Shown here: piece by piece, positions 63,132-64,000 of the stretch | Position numbering within the stretch: position 1 is the first letter of the stretch | Layout of the letters: every line of letters begins with the position of its first letter | Assembly: GCF_004114975.1 (NCBI RefSeq) | Contig: NZ_CP030051.1 | Location: forward strand, 4,898,001-4,962,000 | Reading direction: 5' to 3' | DNA: 64,000 bases | Source: Bradyrhizobium guangdongense | GTDB taxonomy: Bacteria; Pseudomonadota; Alphaproteobacteria; Rhizobiales; Xanthobacteraceae | Program-made: the position numbers and the translations under genes | Notes under the pieces: model-generated | Told to the model about the DNA's origin: nothing | Seen by the model: the letters and a program-made list of their open reading frames with translations, nothing else | Database searches by the model: none

Positions 63132-64000
63132 ATGAATCTCTCAAAATTCTTCATTGACCGTCCGATCTTCGCCGGCGTGCTGTCGGTGCTGATTTTCCTC
63201 GCCGGCCTGATCTCGCTGTTCGCGATGCCGATCTCGGAATATCCCGATGTCGTGCCGCCCTCGGTGCTGGTGCGCGCGACCTATCCCGGCGCCAATCCCA
63301 AGGTGATCGCGGAGACGGTGGCGACCCCGATCGAGGAGCAGATCAACGGCGTCGAAGGCATGCTCTACATGTCGAGCCAGGCGACCACCGACGGCGCGAT
63401 GACGCTGACGGTGACGTTCCGCCTCGGCACCGATCCCGACAAGGCGACGCAGCTGGTGCAGAACCGCGTGCAGCAGGCCGAGCCGCGCCTGCCCGCCGTG
63501 GTGCGCCAGCTCGGCATCATCACCAAGAAGTCCTCGCCCGACCTCACCATGGTCGTGCATCTGCTGTCGCCGAACGGCCGCTACGACATGACGTACTTGC
63601 GCAACTACGCAGTGCTCAACGTCAAGGACCGGCTGGCGCGGATCGATGGCGTCGGTGACGTCCAGCTCTATGGCGCGGGCGACTATTCCATGCGGGTCTG
63701 GGTCGATCCGCAGAAGGCGGCCGAGCACGGCCTGACCGCGAGCGACATCGTGAAGGCGATCCAGTCGCAGAACGTCGAGGCCGCCGCCGGCGTTGTCGGC
63801 TCGTCCCCGAACGTCAAGGGCATCGACCTGCAGCTCTCGGTCAATGCGGAAGGACGCCTCGCCAACGAGGAGCAGTTCGGCGATATCGTGGTCAAGACCG
63901 GCATGCGCGGCGAAGTGGTGCGGCTGCGCGACGTCGCGCGCATCGAGTTAGGGGCCTCCGAATACGGTCTGCGTTCGCTGCTCGACAACAAGCAGGCGGT
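63132..64000 (+). CDS. RND efflux permease, MexF type, 3' end cut by window edge
   Basis: First 289 codons of an RND permease: MNLSKFFIDRPIFAGVLSVL, PISEYPDVVPPSVLVRATYP, VATPIEEQINGVEGMLYMSS and DLTMVVHLLSPNGRYDMTYL. The order and wording closely follow MexF/OqxB-class pumps as I recall them. Proton-relay helices lie beyond the window. Start 63132; transcribed with the MexE-type gene and probably controlled by the TetR at 60944. Confidence 0.93.
   Translation, partial: MNLSKFFIDRPIFAGVLSVLIFLAGLISLFAMPISEYPDVVPPSVLVRATYPGANPKVIAETVATPIEEQINGVEGMLYMSSQATTDGAMTLTVTFRLGTDPDKATQLVQNRVQQAEPRLPAVVRQLGIITKKSSPDLTMVVHLLSPNGRYDMTYLRNYAVLNVKDRLARIDGVGDVQLYGAGDYSMRVWVDPQKAAEHGLTASDIVKAIQSQNVEAAAGVVGSSPNVKGIDLQLSVNAEGRLANEEQFGDIVVKTGMRGEVVRLRDVARIELGASEYGLRSLLDNKQA

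Overview
The window looks like chromosome of an alphaproteobacterium of the Bradyrhizobium/Rhodopseudomonas group. The grounds are high GC throughout, protein families and gene pairings typical of that group (TetR- and LysR-controlled acyl-CoA genes, CUT1 sugar ABC system, RND pumps, ExbB with a long Ala/Pro N-terminus), short palindromic intergenic repeats of the rhizobial type, and one ~650-base intergenic repeat (about 9440-10105) that I recall from many Bradyrhizobium genomes. The genus is inferred. There is no rRNA, CRISPR array, prophage or insertion sequence; one tRNA gene (Gln, CUG) is present. The gene order is that of an ordinary chromosomal region rich in catabolism and transport.

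Layout. 1-3240: valine/branched-chain catabolism (mmsA, acyl-CoA dehydrogenase, 3-hydroxyisobutyryl-CoA hydrolase, cut by the window edge) with a divergent LysR regulator (3343-4251). 4348-9412: TetR regulator, hotdog thioesterase, enoyl-CoA hydratase, thiolase and an MFS carrier. 9413-10109: dispersed intergenic repeat. 10143-12882: two exported proteins of unknown function flanking an FAD-linked 2-hydroxyacid dehydrogenase. 13030-15809: acyl-CoA carboxylase carboxyltransferase, IclR regulator and a divergent 73-residue biotin carrier. 15960-17807: a glutaminase fused to STAS and cyclic-nucleotide-binding domains. 17949-23660: MazG-like and CMD-like proteins, a 33-residue membrane peptide, then a lipid/side-chain cluster (DUF35 protein, thiolase-like protein without the catalytic Cys, class III CoA-transferase, complete thiolase).

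23721-36837: a sugar-acid catabolic locus around a LacI regulator. The minus-strand arm holds a complete CUT1 ABC importer, a DenD-like dehydrogenase, KDG kinase and KDPG aldolase. The plus-strand arm holds LacI, an IlvD/Edd-family dehydratase, two SDR dehydrogenases and a Tat-exported serine hydrolase. Two near-identical LacI-type operators (30913-30926 and 32042-32055) link both arms. Together these predict uptake, oxidation, dehydration, phosphorylation and aldol cleavage of a sugar or sugar acid that I cannot name.

36841-40375: GFA-family protein, EamA exporter, LysR regulator, site-2 protease and a small anchored protein. 40387-48642: an iron-siderophore uptake block, all on the minus strand: two paralogous TonB-dependent receptors, PiuC-type dioxygenase, ExbB, ExbD and TonB. 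Both receptors share an upstream sequence block at the same distance from their starts, and the second also has 23-bp-spaced TTCTAA repeats and a 30-bp palindrome. 49489-53801: MdtA/MdtB-type RND pump. 53865-60901: IalB-like protein, arylsulfatase with divergent TetR, GST, DUF1428 protein, tRNA-Gln and RNase Z. 60944-64000: TetR regulator with divergent MexEF-type RND pump; the permease runs off the end.

Many very long open frames exist opposite or across the real genes because of the GC content. They were discarded on family matches, ribosome-binding sites and gene spacing.
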